A stretch of 64,000 bases of DNA. It comes from Massilia horti (GTDB taxonomy: Bacteria; Pseudomonadota; Gammaproteobacteria; Burkholderiales; Burkholderiaceae_D). The position numbers were made by a program, and so were the translations under genes. How positions within the stretch are numbered: position 1 is the stretch's first letter; each line of letters opens with the position of its first letter. Location: positions 33,720-97,719 of the forward strand of contig NZ_SPUM01000102.1 in the NCBI RefSeq assembly GCF_004614195.1. Reading direction: 5' to 3'. The notes beneath the pieces were generated by a model. It saw only the letters and a program-made list of their open reading frames with translations. It did not search any database and was not told where the DNA came from. Shown one piece after another: positions 26,243 through 34,806 of this stretch.

Positions 26243-26539
26243 TCAGTCGGCATCAATTGTCTGGCACACAAAGCTCTGTGAGGCCACCAACCGAGGCGGT
26301 GGGCTGCACTTGCAGATGCACAGATCGTTACTCAGCGCCACCTCTTTGCCGTCGACTGTATCGGAGAGGCGCGGCCCATCGAGCCTGATGACGCCAGCCG
26401 AATGGCACGCCGGGCAGTCTACCGGATCACCTTCCAGGGCCACCCGGGCATCGTTGATCCACCTGTCGGAACTGGCCGCCGTGACCTTGCCGTTTGCGGT
26501 GGTCGTTGCGCCCTCGGTAATGACGAATCTCTCTATCAT
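26243..26539 (-). CDS. PAAR domain protein (second T6SS tip)
   Basis: A PAAR-type protein of 98 residues, different from the one at 14839: it opens MIERFVITEGATTTANGKV and has two Cys/His clusters, PVDCPACHSAGVI and NDLCICKCSPPPRL, the second unusually rich in Cys. It converges on tssK with 33 bases between the stops. Its own cognate VgrG or effector is not adjacent, so it may serve as a general tip. Confidence 0.78.
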   Translation of the reverse strand: MIERFVITEGATTTANGKVTAASSDRWINDARVALEGDPVDCPACHSAGVIRLDGPRLSDTVDGKEVALSNDLCICKCSPPPRLVASQSFVCQTIDAD

Positions 26540-26676
26540 GGCCTACCCTTTCTTGGAGAAAATAAGTCCGCAGCGACTTATCTTTCCAATCTAGACAGGG
26601 ATTAGGACAATATCTTTGAGATAGCGCAAAGATAGATGAGCTTGGCTGGTTTGCTCGTCCAGCCAAGCCCGATGCT

Positions 26677-26705
26677 AAACCGGGCCGCGGAGGCAGCCCG
26701 GGTTT
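26677..26705 (-). terminator. Possible terminator of the cohesin/PEP-CTERM gene
   Basis: An imperfect GC-rich stem (AAACCGGGC, 26677-26685, with GCCCGGGTTT, 26696-26705, one bulge) just after the minus-strand gene end. On the minus strand the stem ends in GGTTTAGC, so the T run is short. A second hairpin without a T run lies at 26640-26668. Confidence 0.4.
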
Positions 26706-26722
26706 CGTTCAACCGCCCTGCG

Positions 26723-27292
26723 TCAAACCCGCCGGCGGCGCAGCGCGGCAGCGCCAATCACGCCGACGCCCAGCAACAGATACGTTGCAGGCTCGGGCAC
26801 GGCCGTGGCCCCCGTGATCTGCAACGGCGTTGTTTGGACGGTCACAGCGATATCGTTCATTCCGCTGTCGAGGAACATCACATCGGAGAACCCCAGCTGC
26901 GCGCTGCCGGTTCCCAGCGTCTCGAAAATAATGTGCGCCAGGTTACCGTTGCCGGAAGCGCCCGGCAACGCACCGATCAGCGTATTAAACACGAACGAGA
27001 TGGTGCCGGTCGCATTGTCGATCTCCCCCGTGTCACCGAAGGTCGTACCAGCGGTGGCCAGGAAACCGCCTTCGGTAATCGAACTGACGCGCAGCAGGTT
27101 CGGGTCGAACGTTAGCGAGAACTGGTAGGTGTACAGGTCCGAAATGTCCGAGATCATCACGGCGAGGTCCACCATCGAACCCACTACGGCCGGGGACGGC
27201 GTGGCAACGGTGGACAGGGTGGGCGATGCGGACACCTGGGTGCAGGCAAAGCACAGCAATGCGGCTCCAAGATATTTCTTCAAATCAAACAT
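26723..27292 (-). CDS. Cohesin-domain protein with PEP-CTERM sorting signal
   Basis: A secreted protein of 189 residues: Sec signal (MFDLKKYLGAALLCFACTQV, cleavage near SAS), one cohesin-like domain (about residues 25-160) and a PEP-CTERM tail (AVPEPATYLLLGVGVIG, then RRRR). The cohesin match rests on the VGSMVDLAVMISDISDLYTY and SLTFDPNLLRVSSITEGG strands and the later LAHIIFET strand. The chosen start gives the signal peptide directly; an ATG at 27382 lies inside the preceding gene. It sits 80 bases downstream of a dockerin-bearing metalloprotease, probably in the same transcript. Cohesins bind dockerins, so it may be the surface receptor for that protease; this is inference. Confidence 0.82.
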   Translation of the reverse strand: MFDLKKYLGAALLCFACTQVSASPTLSTVATPSPAVVGSMVDLAVMISDISDLYTYQFSLTFDPNLLRVSSITEGGFLATAGTTFGDTGEIDNATGTISFVFNTLIGALPGASGNGNLAHIIFETLGTGSAQLGFSDVMFLDSGMNDIAVTVQTTPLQITGATAVPEPATYLLLGVGVIGAAALRRRRV

Positions 27293-27372
27293 CTGTTTTC
27301 TCCTTGCCCCATGGGGGCTTGCTAAATGGCGATTGCCGACCAGATGAAACCACCCGGCCGGCCGTAGAGCGA

Positions 27373-30300
27373 TTAATTGCAAACGGTGCCAGCCGGTACG
27401 CGCTGCGACACGAAAGCGAGGTCGCGCGCGTCGATCACGCCGTCCTTGACCACGTCGGCACGTAAGTCAAAGCCAGGCTGGCCGGTGCGCCTGCCGAACG
27501 AGGCCTTCACGATGGCGAGGTCGGCGCAGTCGACGACACCGTCTCCGTTCACGTCGCCCGGCAGGCGGATCGTGAAGTTCGCGTTCGACACGTCGAAGAA
27601 CACGTTACCGACCGCTTCCACCTTCACGCGTGCGGCGTTGGTCGCCACCGCCGGGATAGTGACCGTGGCGCTGCCGGTGTTCGGCGTGCTTTCGGCAAGC
27701 GTGTACAGCCAGGTCTGGCCGCCGTCAGTGGACAGCGTGATCTTCACGTTCGCGGTGTTGACCGGGGCGACATTGGTGTTCGCAACGCTCCATGTCACCG
27801 TTTGCGTGGTACCCGAGTCCATCGTCACCGCAGTGTTGGGCGAGGTGACCAGGAACGGGCCGGCTCCCGGGGCCAGGACCAGGTTCGTGGTCGCGCTGCC
27901 TACGCCGCCACGGCCATCGCGCGCCGTCAGCTTCAAGTTCAGCGACGCGGGATTGGCGTTGGTGCCGGCCAGGCCCACATAAGCGGCAGTCGGCAGGAAT
28001 TCCGAGTAGCACTCAATGTCGGCAGCCGTCGGCGTGGAAGTTACGGTCGGGCAGGCGCCCGTCTCCGCGTTCGTGTTGTTGGCCAGGATTTGGTCCATGT
28101 CCGGGAACACGCGCGTCGGATTGCCCGTCGGATGATTCTCGCCCGGGGAGTTGTACTGGATCGTGTCAGAGCTGCTGACGACCGCGCGCGTGCCGAACTG
28201 GCGGAACAGCGGACCGTTGGTCTTCACGTTACTGATCAGACCAGTGCCGGTCGTGCCACCGCGGTCATTCTGCTCCCACAGGTAGGTAAGCTGGTCGCCG
28301 TCCGGATCGACGGCGCTGCCCGTCAGCGCGAACGGCGTACGCACTGGGATCGTGTACCCGGTGGGCACCGTCACCACAGGTGGGTTGTTGCCGTTCGAGG
28401 ACACCGTGCCGCGGCGCGTCGTCTGGCCACCGGCCGTGATTTCGCCAATGTAGCCGGTGCAGCCGGTGCTGCAGCCCACCAGCTGGAGTTCGGCCACGTT
28501 GGTGTTAGCGAACGTGCCGCCGAACGTGATCGTAAACGCCGTATCGGTCAAGCTGCTGATGGTGACTGTGCCGCCGCTTGGCCAGCCGGCGATACCTTCG
28601 ATCGCGGCCTTGATGCCGGCGGTGGTGAAGTTGGTGCCGCGTACGATCGCCGCCGACTGGTTGCCCTTATAGCTGATCTTGAATTGCTGGCCGTTGGTGT
28701 TGAAGCCGCTCAGCACGCCCATCTGTACTTCGTTCAGGTTCGATTCGGCTCCGGACGTGTACGCGACGATCTCATCGAAGCTGCGCTGCGACCAGTACGG
28801 ATCGCTGTGCGTCTGCAGGTTATCGGTGCCGCAGATACCCGCGTAGGCCATGATCGACGAGCCACTGCCCGCCTCGACGGAAGTTCCGGCATTGCGGTTG
28901 CCGCCGCTGCAGTTGCTGGTGACGCCATTGAACGTGTGGTTGCCGGCAAACTGGTGGCCCATCTCGTGCGAAACGTAGTCGACTGCGTAGAAGTCGCCGA
29001 CCGGGGTCGGGATGCCGGTGCAGCCCTGAGCCTTGCTGGTGCCGCCAACGACGCCAAGGCTGGCGATGCCGCCGCCGTTCACGCCGAGCGCAATGTGGCC
29101 GATATCGAAATTGCTGGCGCCTGCCAGCAGGCCTGCGACGATCCGGTTACGTGACAGGGTGGAGCTGCCGCAGCTGGCGATCTGCGACGTCGTGAAGCAG
29201 GCGTCGCCACCGCAAGGGCCATTGGTGCCGGTGGCCTTGGCCGCGGTATCGAGGTTCAGCGCGTCGGTGCCGTCGATCAGCATGAGGCGGATCGACGTCT
29301 CGTCCTCGTAAATCTGGGTGACACGGTTGATCAGCGTGACCTTGGCCGCCGTCACGTTGGCGGAGCCGCCAAAGTAGTTGGCATACGCCGGATCGGTGAC
29401 GAGCGCAAGACGGTAAGTGCGCACCTGACCGCCGGCGGTGGCATTGGCGGTCTCCGGGTCCACGACGTGGAAAGCTGCGGAGCCAGTCGCGCGTCCATCC
29501 GTCGCGCTCACTTCGAACGCGCCCATATTGGTTGCACCCTCCGGCAGCGTGACCGTGATGGCTCCATCGTTGTCCGCCGTGGCGGAAACTACCTGCAGCG
29601 GCGCGCTCTCGCCTTCGCCCCTGACAGTGAGGTTGATGGTGGCGTTCGGTGCGAAACCGAAACCGCGCACCTCGACGGCATCGCCTTCATTGTAAAAGCC
29701 GTGCGACAGCGTCAGCTGCGCTTCGTCCAGCGTGCCCTCGACCAGCGGACCGTGCTGGTTCACCAGGTCGCTGCGGCTGTAGCTGGCATACAGGCTCGTG
29801 TCCAGGTGGTAGTACGGCTCCACGTACCAGCCGCCAGCCGGCGAGCGCACCGAGGCATGCAGGCCGAGCGGCGTAATATCCATGCGCAGCGTGGCGTTCG
29901 GATCGTCGATGCCCTTTCCTCTGTACGTCTTGATTTCCGGGTGCTTTTCGGCCAGGCCCGGCTCCATGATCGGCGATTCGACCAGCTCGAAGCGCTGGTA
30001 GCCGCCATCGGGATGGGGCAGCGAGATCGTGAGCGGGCTGCTTACGGCACCTTCCGCACGCTCACGCGGCGCCGCGGCCGTCAACGACTGCATGCCGGGC
30101 ATGTCCAGGGTCGCGGAACGGAAGCGCTTCAAATTCAGGGCGGGCGTTTTCGGGGTGCCTCTCGTTAGGGATTCGGCCGTCCCGCCAACATCCTGCCAAT
30201 ACGGGGCGGCTCGCTGTGTGGACACTGCTTGCTGGTCAGCCTGGGCAGCCTGCGCAATGGGCGCGGCGGCGGCAAAGGCAAGGAGGATACTGAGGGCCAG

Positions 30301-30378
30301 GCTGGATTTCCTGATCGTGGCGATACGCATTTCTTGCAACTCGCCGTTGTGCGGCGGGCGCGAAAACTTCGTTCTCAT
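27373..30378 (-). CDS. Secreted reprolysin-like metalloprotease with C-terminal dockerin
   Basis: A 1001-residue exported protease. The signal peptide lies at residues about 25-45 after a charged leader; the start at 30378 is supported by AAAGGA seven bases upstream, with an ATG at 30330 as alternative. A propeptide region is followed by an IPT/Ig-like domain (about 210-300) and the M12-type metalloprotease domain. The zinc site HEMGHQFAGNH has His471, Glu472, His475 and His481, and the Met-turn is SIMAYAG. Beta-sandwich domains follow, then two dockerin repeats near the C-terminus (DVNGDGVVDCADLAIVKASF and KDGVIDARDLAFV) with calcium-loop spacing. The next gene encodes a cohesin-domain protein. 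Confidence 0.93.
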   Translation of the reverse strand: MRTKFSRPPHNGELQEMRIATIRKSSLALSILLAFAAAAPIAQAAQADQQAVSTQRAAPYWQDVGGTAESLTRGTPKTPALNLKRFRSATLDMPGMQSLTAAAPRERAEGAVSSPLTISLPHPDGGYQRFELVESPIMEPGLAEKHPEIKTYRGKGIDDPNATLRMDITPLGLHASVRSPAGGWYVEPYYHLDTSLYASYSRSDLVNQHGPLVEGTLDEAQLTLSHGFYNEGDAVEVRGFGFAPNATINLTVRGEGESAPLQVVSATADNDGAITVTLPEGATNMGAFEVSATDGRATGSAAFHVVDPETANATAGGQVRTYRLALVTDPAYANYFGGSANVTAAKVTLINRVTQIYEDETSIRLMLIDGTDALNLDTAAKATGTNGPCGGDACFTTSQIASCGSSTLSRNRIVAGLLAGASNFDIGHIALGVNGGGIASLGVVGGTSKAQGCTGIPTPVGDFYAVDYVSHEMGHQFAGNHTFNGVTSNCSGGNRNAGTSVEAGSGSSIMAYAGICGTDNLQTHSDPYWSQRSFDEIVAYTSGAESNLNEVQMGVLSGFNTNGQQFKISYKGNQSAAIVRGTNFTTAGIKAAIEGIAGWPSGGTVTISSLTDTAFTITFGGTFANTNVAELQLVGCSTGCTGYIGEITAGGQTTRRGTVSSNGNNPPVVTVPTGYTIPVRTPFALTGSAVDPDGDQLTYLWEQNDRGGTTGTGLISNVKTNGPLFRQFGTRAVVSSSDTIQYNSPGENHPTGNPTRVFPDMDQILANNTNAETGACPTVTSTPTAADIECYSEFLPTAAYVGLAGTNANPASLNLKLTARDGRGGVGSATTNLVLAPGAGPFLVTSPNTAVTMDSGTTQTVTWSVANTNVAPVNTANVKITLSTDGGQTWLYTLAESTPNTGSATVTIPAVATNAARVKVEAVGNVFFDVSNANFTIRLPGDVNGDGVVDCADLAIVKASFGRRTGQPGFDLRADVVKDGVIDARDLAFVSQRVPAGTVCN

Positions 30379-30698
30379 GCAGTGGTCCTTTCGCGGATGG
30401 GTTTTCTACGCTTTTTGGGTTTCTCTCTCACACGGGATTTCAGACAACTTCCGCCCGGATGCACGGCGGACGCTCCTATGCCATCATGCATATAAGACAA
30501 TGGAACCTGACAATACTATTGCTATAACAACAGTTAACACAAGAATAATTTTCTTGGCCGTTGTAAAGACATCGGGTGACTGGATGCAAGCGTCGAGCTG
30601 GCCCGAATGAAGGCCGTGTGGAGGAAACCGGCTGGAGCCGCGCCCTATTCGCGCTACAATGGACCTACCTTTGCAGTGCGGAAACGCAGCTTTGCTTT
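30379..30698 (+). other. Intergenic region between divergent genes
   Basis: These 320 bases separate the metalloprotease from the HDOD gene. An AT-rich stretch (about 30485-30560) probably holds the promoters. I see no gene, hairpin or repeat. Confidence 0.5.
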
Positions 30699-31673
30699 AT
30701 GAAGAACTGGATCAATCGCTTGTTGAGCGGCACGGAAGACGGCGCCTCCCCATCTGAAGCGGCGGCGTCGCACGAACACGTCCAGGGGCATGGCGAACCG
30801 GCTGACGAGATGAGCGCCGGCATTGACGCGGCCTACTACCGCTGGCTGACCGGTGCAAGAGGCTACGATGCGCCGCCCGACATCGAAAACCTGATCCTTG
30901 AGCAGGTCCTGACCCTTTCGCGAAATGCGGCCGACGCGGCCGAACTGGTGCCACGCGTGCCCGAATTGATCCCGCAGCTGCTTCTGAGTTTGCGGGACGA
31001 TGGCGTGACCACCGGGGCACTGGCGCGCCAGGTGGCGCAGGACGTGGTGCTGATGGCCGAAGTGATCCGCGAGGCGAACAGCGCCTATTACCGGCCGATC
31101 ACTCCGGTGAAAACGATCGAAGCCGCGATCATGATGCTTGGGCAGAACGGCTTGCGCATGCTGCTCGCACGCCTGGCCTTCCGTCCGCTCATCAAAATGC
31201 AGTCCACAGGGTTTGCACGCGGGGCCGCGCTGAACGTGTGGAACCAGTCCGAAAAGTGCGCGCTTGCGGCAAGCCTGATGGCGCCGGGGCTGACGGCCGG
31301 CGTGTTCGAGTCCTATCTGGCTGGCCTGATGCAGAACGTGGGCCTGCTCGTCGCGTTCCGGCTGGCAGACCGCGTATGCCCAACCGGGAGCGTACCCGGC
31401 TCCACCGAGTTCGGTGCAAGGCTGCTCGCTTGCAGCCGGCAGCTTTCGGCAACCATTGCAACGCATTGGGACTTCCCGCAGGAGGTGGCCCAGTCAATCG
31501 CGCATGCGGGCGCCCCCGATGGCTCCAACCTCGCCAGGGCACTCGCCCAGGGCGACCGCATTGCCAAGTTGCGCATGCTCATCGACGCCTCCGTACTGGA
31601 CGAGGACGACCCGCTCGTCGCCGAGGGTCTGGACAACTTCCAGCGGCGCTGCTTGGGCAAGCTGGCGAGCTGA
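30699..31673 (+). CDS. HDOD domain protein
   Basis: A cytoplasmic protein of 324 residues with an HDOD domain (about residues 75-285), a relative of the HD phosphohydrolase fold usually lacking the catalytic His-Asp pair. Recognisable segments are LVPRVPELIPQLLLSLRD, VIREANSAYYRP and IEAAIMMLGQNGLRMLLAR. HDOD proteins take part in signalling, motility and stress responses. The start MKNWINRLLSG at 30699 is preferred; frames open further upstream have no homology-like features. It appears monocistronic. Confidence 0.85.
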   Translation: MKNWINRLLSGTEDGASPSEAAASHEHVQGHGEPADEMSAGIDAAYYRWLTGARGYDAPPDIENLILEQVLTLSRNAADAAELVPRVPELIPQLLLSLRDDGVTTGALARQVAQDVVLMAEVIREANSAYYRPITPVKTIEAAIMMLGQNGLRMLLARLAFRPLIKMQSTGFARGAALNVWNQSEKCALAASLMAPGLTAGVFESYLAGLMQNVGLLVAFRLADRVCPTGSVPGSTEFGARLLACSRQLSATIATHWDFPQEVAQSIAHAGAPDGSNLARALAQGDRIAKLRMLIDASVLDEDDPLVAEGLDNFQRRCLGKLAS

Positions 31674-31870
31674 TAGCGTTCCCGGCCGGGACGCCCACGC
31701 GGGCGTCGCCCGGCTACTCCTTTACTTAGGAATCTAACGGCTGAACACGGGCGAGCTGGACGTGCATATGTTGCAATCAAAACAAATGTACAAGAAAATA
31801 AACCGGCCTCACCGCCGCGCCTTCCGGCGCTCCCCGCAACAACCGTGGCTTTCTAAGAAAAGAGAACTTG

Positions 31871-32857
31871 ATGAAAATCGGATCGATAATCAGTCCCGTA
31901 GCCGCCCTAAGCCTCCTGATCTGCGCCCAAGCGATCGCTGCCAACGATTATTCGCCCTTAATCAGGACGAAGAAATTCGCAGAAGCCGAAAAGCTCGCCA
32001 ATGCAAAACTGGCCCAGGAACCGGCGAATGCCGAAGCGCTGGTCGCCAAAATAAAGGCCATTCTTGGCGAAGGCCCGGCCAGCCGCCTCGAAGAAGCCGT
32101 CAAGCTCGGCGAACAATGTGTAGCAGCCCATCCCAAGCAGTCCGAATGCCACGAAGCGTATGGCAATGCAATGGCCGCGAAGGCGATCGACGGCGGCATC
32201 ATGTCGGCGATCAGTTCTGCGGGAACGATGCGCGATGCTTTCAAAAAGGCGGTCGAGCTTGACCCGCGCAACTTCGACGCTCGCTATTCGCTGCTTCAGT
32301 TTTACTTGCAGGCGCCGGGAATCGCGGGCGGCGGCGTGGGCAAGGCCCAGGACCTGGTTTCCCAGACGGCGGCCATCAACCCGGTCGCCGCCAAGCTGCT
32401 GTCCGCGCATATCGATCTTTCCGAATCACGCCTGCCCCAGGCGGAAGCCACCGCCATGGCGGTACAGCCGGGGAACGACGAGGCACTGGCCGATAACCAG
32501 CGCGACCTGCTTGCCAACCTTGGCACCCAATACCTTGCCGGCAAAAAGTACGCCGACAGCGAGCGCGTTTTCCGCAACGTGCAAAAACTTTTTCCTGACA
32601 GCGAATGGGGGCTGTATGGCCTGGCCCGCATCCAGCAGGAACAGGGCCGCCACCGCGAAGCAATCGCCGGCTTCGAACAGTCGTTGGCAGTCTTCCCCAA
32701 GGCGGCAACCTACTATCGGATCGGCCTATCGGCAATGGCACTGAACGACAAGGCAATGGCCGCGTCTTCGTTCGAGCGCGCGCTATCGTTCAAGAGCGGG
32801 CTGTCGAAAAAAATGCGAGCCGACGCGCAATCGCAGTTAAAGGCGAGCCGCGGCTAA
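31871..32857 (+). CDS. Exported tetratricopeptide-repeat protein
   Basis: A protein of 328 residues with a Sec signal peptide (MKIGSIISPVAALSLLICAQ, cleavage near IAA). The rest is TPR-like helical repeats, for example AEALVAKIKAILGEG, DAFKKAVELDPRNFDARYSL, VFRNVQKLFPDSEWGLYGLA and AIAGFEQSLAVFPKAATYYR. TPR proteins are scaffolds; no catalytic domain is present. A TTG three bases before the ATG is also possible as a start. A strong hairpin at 32928 probably terminates it. Confidence 0.8.
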   Translation: MKIGSIISPVAALSLLICAQAIAANDYSPLIRTKKFAEAEKLANAKLAQEPANAEALVAKIKAILGEGPASRLEEAVKLGEQCVAAHPKQSECHEAYGNAMAAKAIDGGIMSAISSAGTMRDAFKKAVELDPRNFDARYSLLQFYLQAPGIAGGGVGKAQDLVSQTAAINPVAAKLLSAHIDLSESRLPQAEATAMAVQPGNDEALADNQRDLLANLGTQYLAGKKYADSERVFRNVQKLFPDSEWGLYGLARIQQEQGRHREAIAGFEQSLAVFPKAATYYRIGLSAMALNDKAMAASSFERALSFKSGLSKKMRADAQSQLKASRG

Positions 32858-32873
32858 GCCCAGCTACCACGTC

Positions 32874-32893
32874 GCCCCCGCGAAGGCGGGGGC
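32874..32893. repeat. Short GC-rich palindrome of the dispersed-repeat type
   Basis: A perfect 8-bp stem GCCCCCGC with loop GAAG and GCGGGGGC, followed by CTATACTGAGC. Short palindromes of this kind are often dispersed in proteobacterial genomes. Only this copy is in the window. Confidence 0.45.
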
Positions 32894-32927
32894 CTATACT
32901 GAGCTGGCGTAGCACGCTGCCTATGGG

Positions 32928-32958
32928 GGGAACAGCGCCAGTGGCGCTGTTCCCGCCT
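32928..32958 (+). terminator. Strong hairpin, probable terminator of the TPR gene
   Basis: A near-perfect palindrome with GGGAACAGCGC (32928-32938) pairing with GCGCTGTTCCC (32944-32954) around a five-base loop, followed by GCCTTT. It lies about 70 bases after the TPR stop and before the convergent 5'-nucleotidase-like gene, so it may serve both strands. Confidence 0.6.
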
Positions 32959-33047
32959 TTCGTGAACGACGGAGCAAGTGGCTGGGGTGAACTGGCGGGA
33001 AGCCGGCAAGCACCAGTTCCAAAGTGTGCCAACGCCTCCCCTCCCCG

Positions 33048-34784
33048 TCACTGCTTGCTGACCGCCCCAAGTGGCTGGATCTCACGGATGCCGTGCTCCG
33101 CTTTGGGCAACGGTTTGACCAGGCGAATCCGGTTCAGCTCCAGGTCCTGTGCACGCAGGGTCTTGCCGGGCAGTGATTCAAGATACATTGTCACCACCTC
33201 GGTCGCATCGAGCATGCCACCGTCCTTGTCCCTTAGAACGCGAATGTTATTGGCAGACAGCCTGTTAATCAGGGTTGGGATCTGGTCGTAATAAAAACCG
33301 GCCACGGTGTAGGTGGCATCCAGCTGCACGGGTTGTCCGTTGATACGAACATTGCTCACGCGCGAATCCTGGCTTGCTGACGGATCAAAGTCCGCGGTCA
33401 AGCCGCTAAAGCCTGCAGTCCAGCCGTTGACCCACTCGCCGGCCCGTGCCTGCGCGTTCTGCGGCTTGCCCTCCAGCGACTGCTTGATTTGGGCGCCGGT
33501 CAGTTCGCCCCTTGCAATCTGCGCCCCCACCGGCAAGAAGTGGTAGAGGTCCTCGAGCTTGATCGGTCCAGGTGCCACGACGGTACCGTAGCGGAACCCG
33601 GTGATCACGCCCAGCTGTGCACCCGCCTGCGCACGGAACGCATCGGTCAACATGTCATGCGACGACCCTTCGAGCACTGCTGGCATGGCCTCGTTGGCGA
33701 AATTACTACGATGCAGCGCGACCTCGGTCTGCCCGACTACGGTGTCGATCGGTTGGCGCAACGGCGCTCCGCTGAACGGGTTGGTGACGGCACCCGCCCT
33801 GAACTGCGGCCCCCTCACCATCGGCGCGCGCGCCTGGGCGACCAGCGCCGCAATATTCGGGTCCTCGGCCAGCTTTTCGGTGATCCGGTGCGAGACATAC
33901 TTCTTCGCGATCACCTTCCCCTTTTTCACGCTCAAGCGCAGCTCGCCTACCGCCTGGCCATCCATGCCCTGCTCGACGATCAGCGTGCCATTGCGCGACA
34001 CCACAGGCACGGGCGTCACCTCGTGCTTGTCGGACGAAAGAATCACGTCAACGCCAGGGATTGCGTCGGCCAGCGACAGGTTGCCGTGCAGCCCGAGCTC
34101 GGAAATGACGACGACCAGGTCCACGTCTTGCGCGCGCAGCTCCTTGACGTATTTATCGTATTCCGCGGCACCATCGGTAAAGCGCAGGCCGGCCGTGATC
34201 TTCGGATCGCCAGCTTGCGGGCCACGATCGGACGTAAAGCCGATAATGCCCACGCGCAGACCATTCACCTGCTTGACGAGATAAGGCGGCGCCACGGTCT
34301 GGCCATTCTTTGCTTGCAAACCTGGGTAATTGTCGTAGTACAGGTTGGCGATCACCGGATGCCATTTCGCCTTGGCGTCCGGTCCAATGAAGTCCGAGAG
34401 AAACCTGTCGGTGCCATACACATAGTCCCAGTTGCCCGGAGCGTAGGCGTCGAATTCGAAAGCGTTGAGTACCTTGATCATCGCTTCACCCTGGGTGAAC
34501 ATTGCCTCGGCGCTGCCGTGCACTGTGTCGCCCGTGTTGACCAGCAGGGTCTTGCCCGCGTTTGCGCGGCGAATGTGATTGACCAATGTGTAGATGCGGG
34601 CCACGCCCCCTTCCGTCTTGCCGGCTGCATCGCTGCGCACGCTCGGATGCGGGACCAGATGGCCGTGCAGGTCGCCCATGTGGATGAGCGTGACTTCTCC
34701 GGTGCCCACTCCAGCAAACGCGGACGCGCCAAGGGTAAGGGCGACAGTCGTTGCCGCGCTCGACAATGCAAATTTCAACTTCAT
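33048..34784 (-). CDS. SoxB/5'-nucleotidase-like metallophosphatase (variant metal site)
   Basis: A periplasmic protein of 578 residues: Sec signal (cleavage near AFAG), N-terminal calcineurin-like domain (about 25-310) and C-terminal 5'-nucleotidase domain (about 350-540, with SSHDMLTDAFRAQAGAQLG). Metal motifs: IHMGDLHGH and NTGDTVHGS are intact; the usual GNHE is GNWDYVYG, with Trp as in SoxB proteins. Two further ligand positions look altered: the usual HxG motif is ISELGLHGN and the usual GGHxH is SSDKHEV. It may therefore act on an unusual substrate or bind fewer metals. No other sox genes are near, so a thiosulfate-oxidation role is not supported. Start chosen at the signal peptide; the longer frame (34994) is rejected. 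Confidence 0.82.
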   Translation of the reverse strand: MKLKFALSSAATTVALTLGASAFAGVGTGEVTLIHMGDLHGHLVPHPSVRSDAAGKTEGGVARIYTLVNHIRRANAGKTLLVNTGDTVHGSAEAMFTQGEAMIKVLNAFEFDAYAPGNWDYVYGTDRFLSDFIGPDAKAKWHPVIANLYYDNYPGLQAKNGQTVAPPYLVKQVNGLRVGIIGFTSDRGPQAGDPKITAGLRFTDGAAEYDKYVKELRAQDVDLVVVISELGLHGNLSLADAIPGVDVILSSDKHEVTPVPVVSRNGTLIVEQGMDGQAVGELRLSVKKGKVIAKKYVSHRITEKLAEDPNIAALVAQARAPMVRGPQFRAGAVTNPFSGAPLRQPIDTVVGQTEVALHRSNFANEAMPAVLEGSSHDMLTDAFRAQAGAQLGVITGFRYGTVVAPGPIKLEDLYHFLPVGAQIARGELTGAQIKQSLEGKPQNAQARAGEWVNGWTAGFSGLTADFDPSASQDSRVSNVRINGQPVQLDATYTVAGFYYDQIPTLINRLSANNIRVLRDKDGGMLDATEVVTMYLESLPGKTLRAQDLELNRIRLVKPLPKAEHGIREIQPLGAVSKQ

Positions 34785-34806
34785 CAGAACTCCTTGCTTG
34801 GAAATC

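Noticed and set aside
14640..26539. Integrated genomic island anchored at tRNA-Leu
   Set aside because: There is no integrase, no tRNA 3'-end direct repeat and no boundary on the other side; tssEFGK has normal composition.
33048..34784. Assignment as SoxB of a thiosulfate-oxidising Sox system
   Set aside because: Only the GNW feature agrees; other metal ligands differ and no soxXAYZCD genes are nearby.
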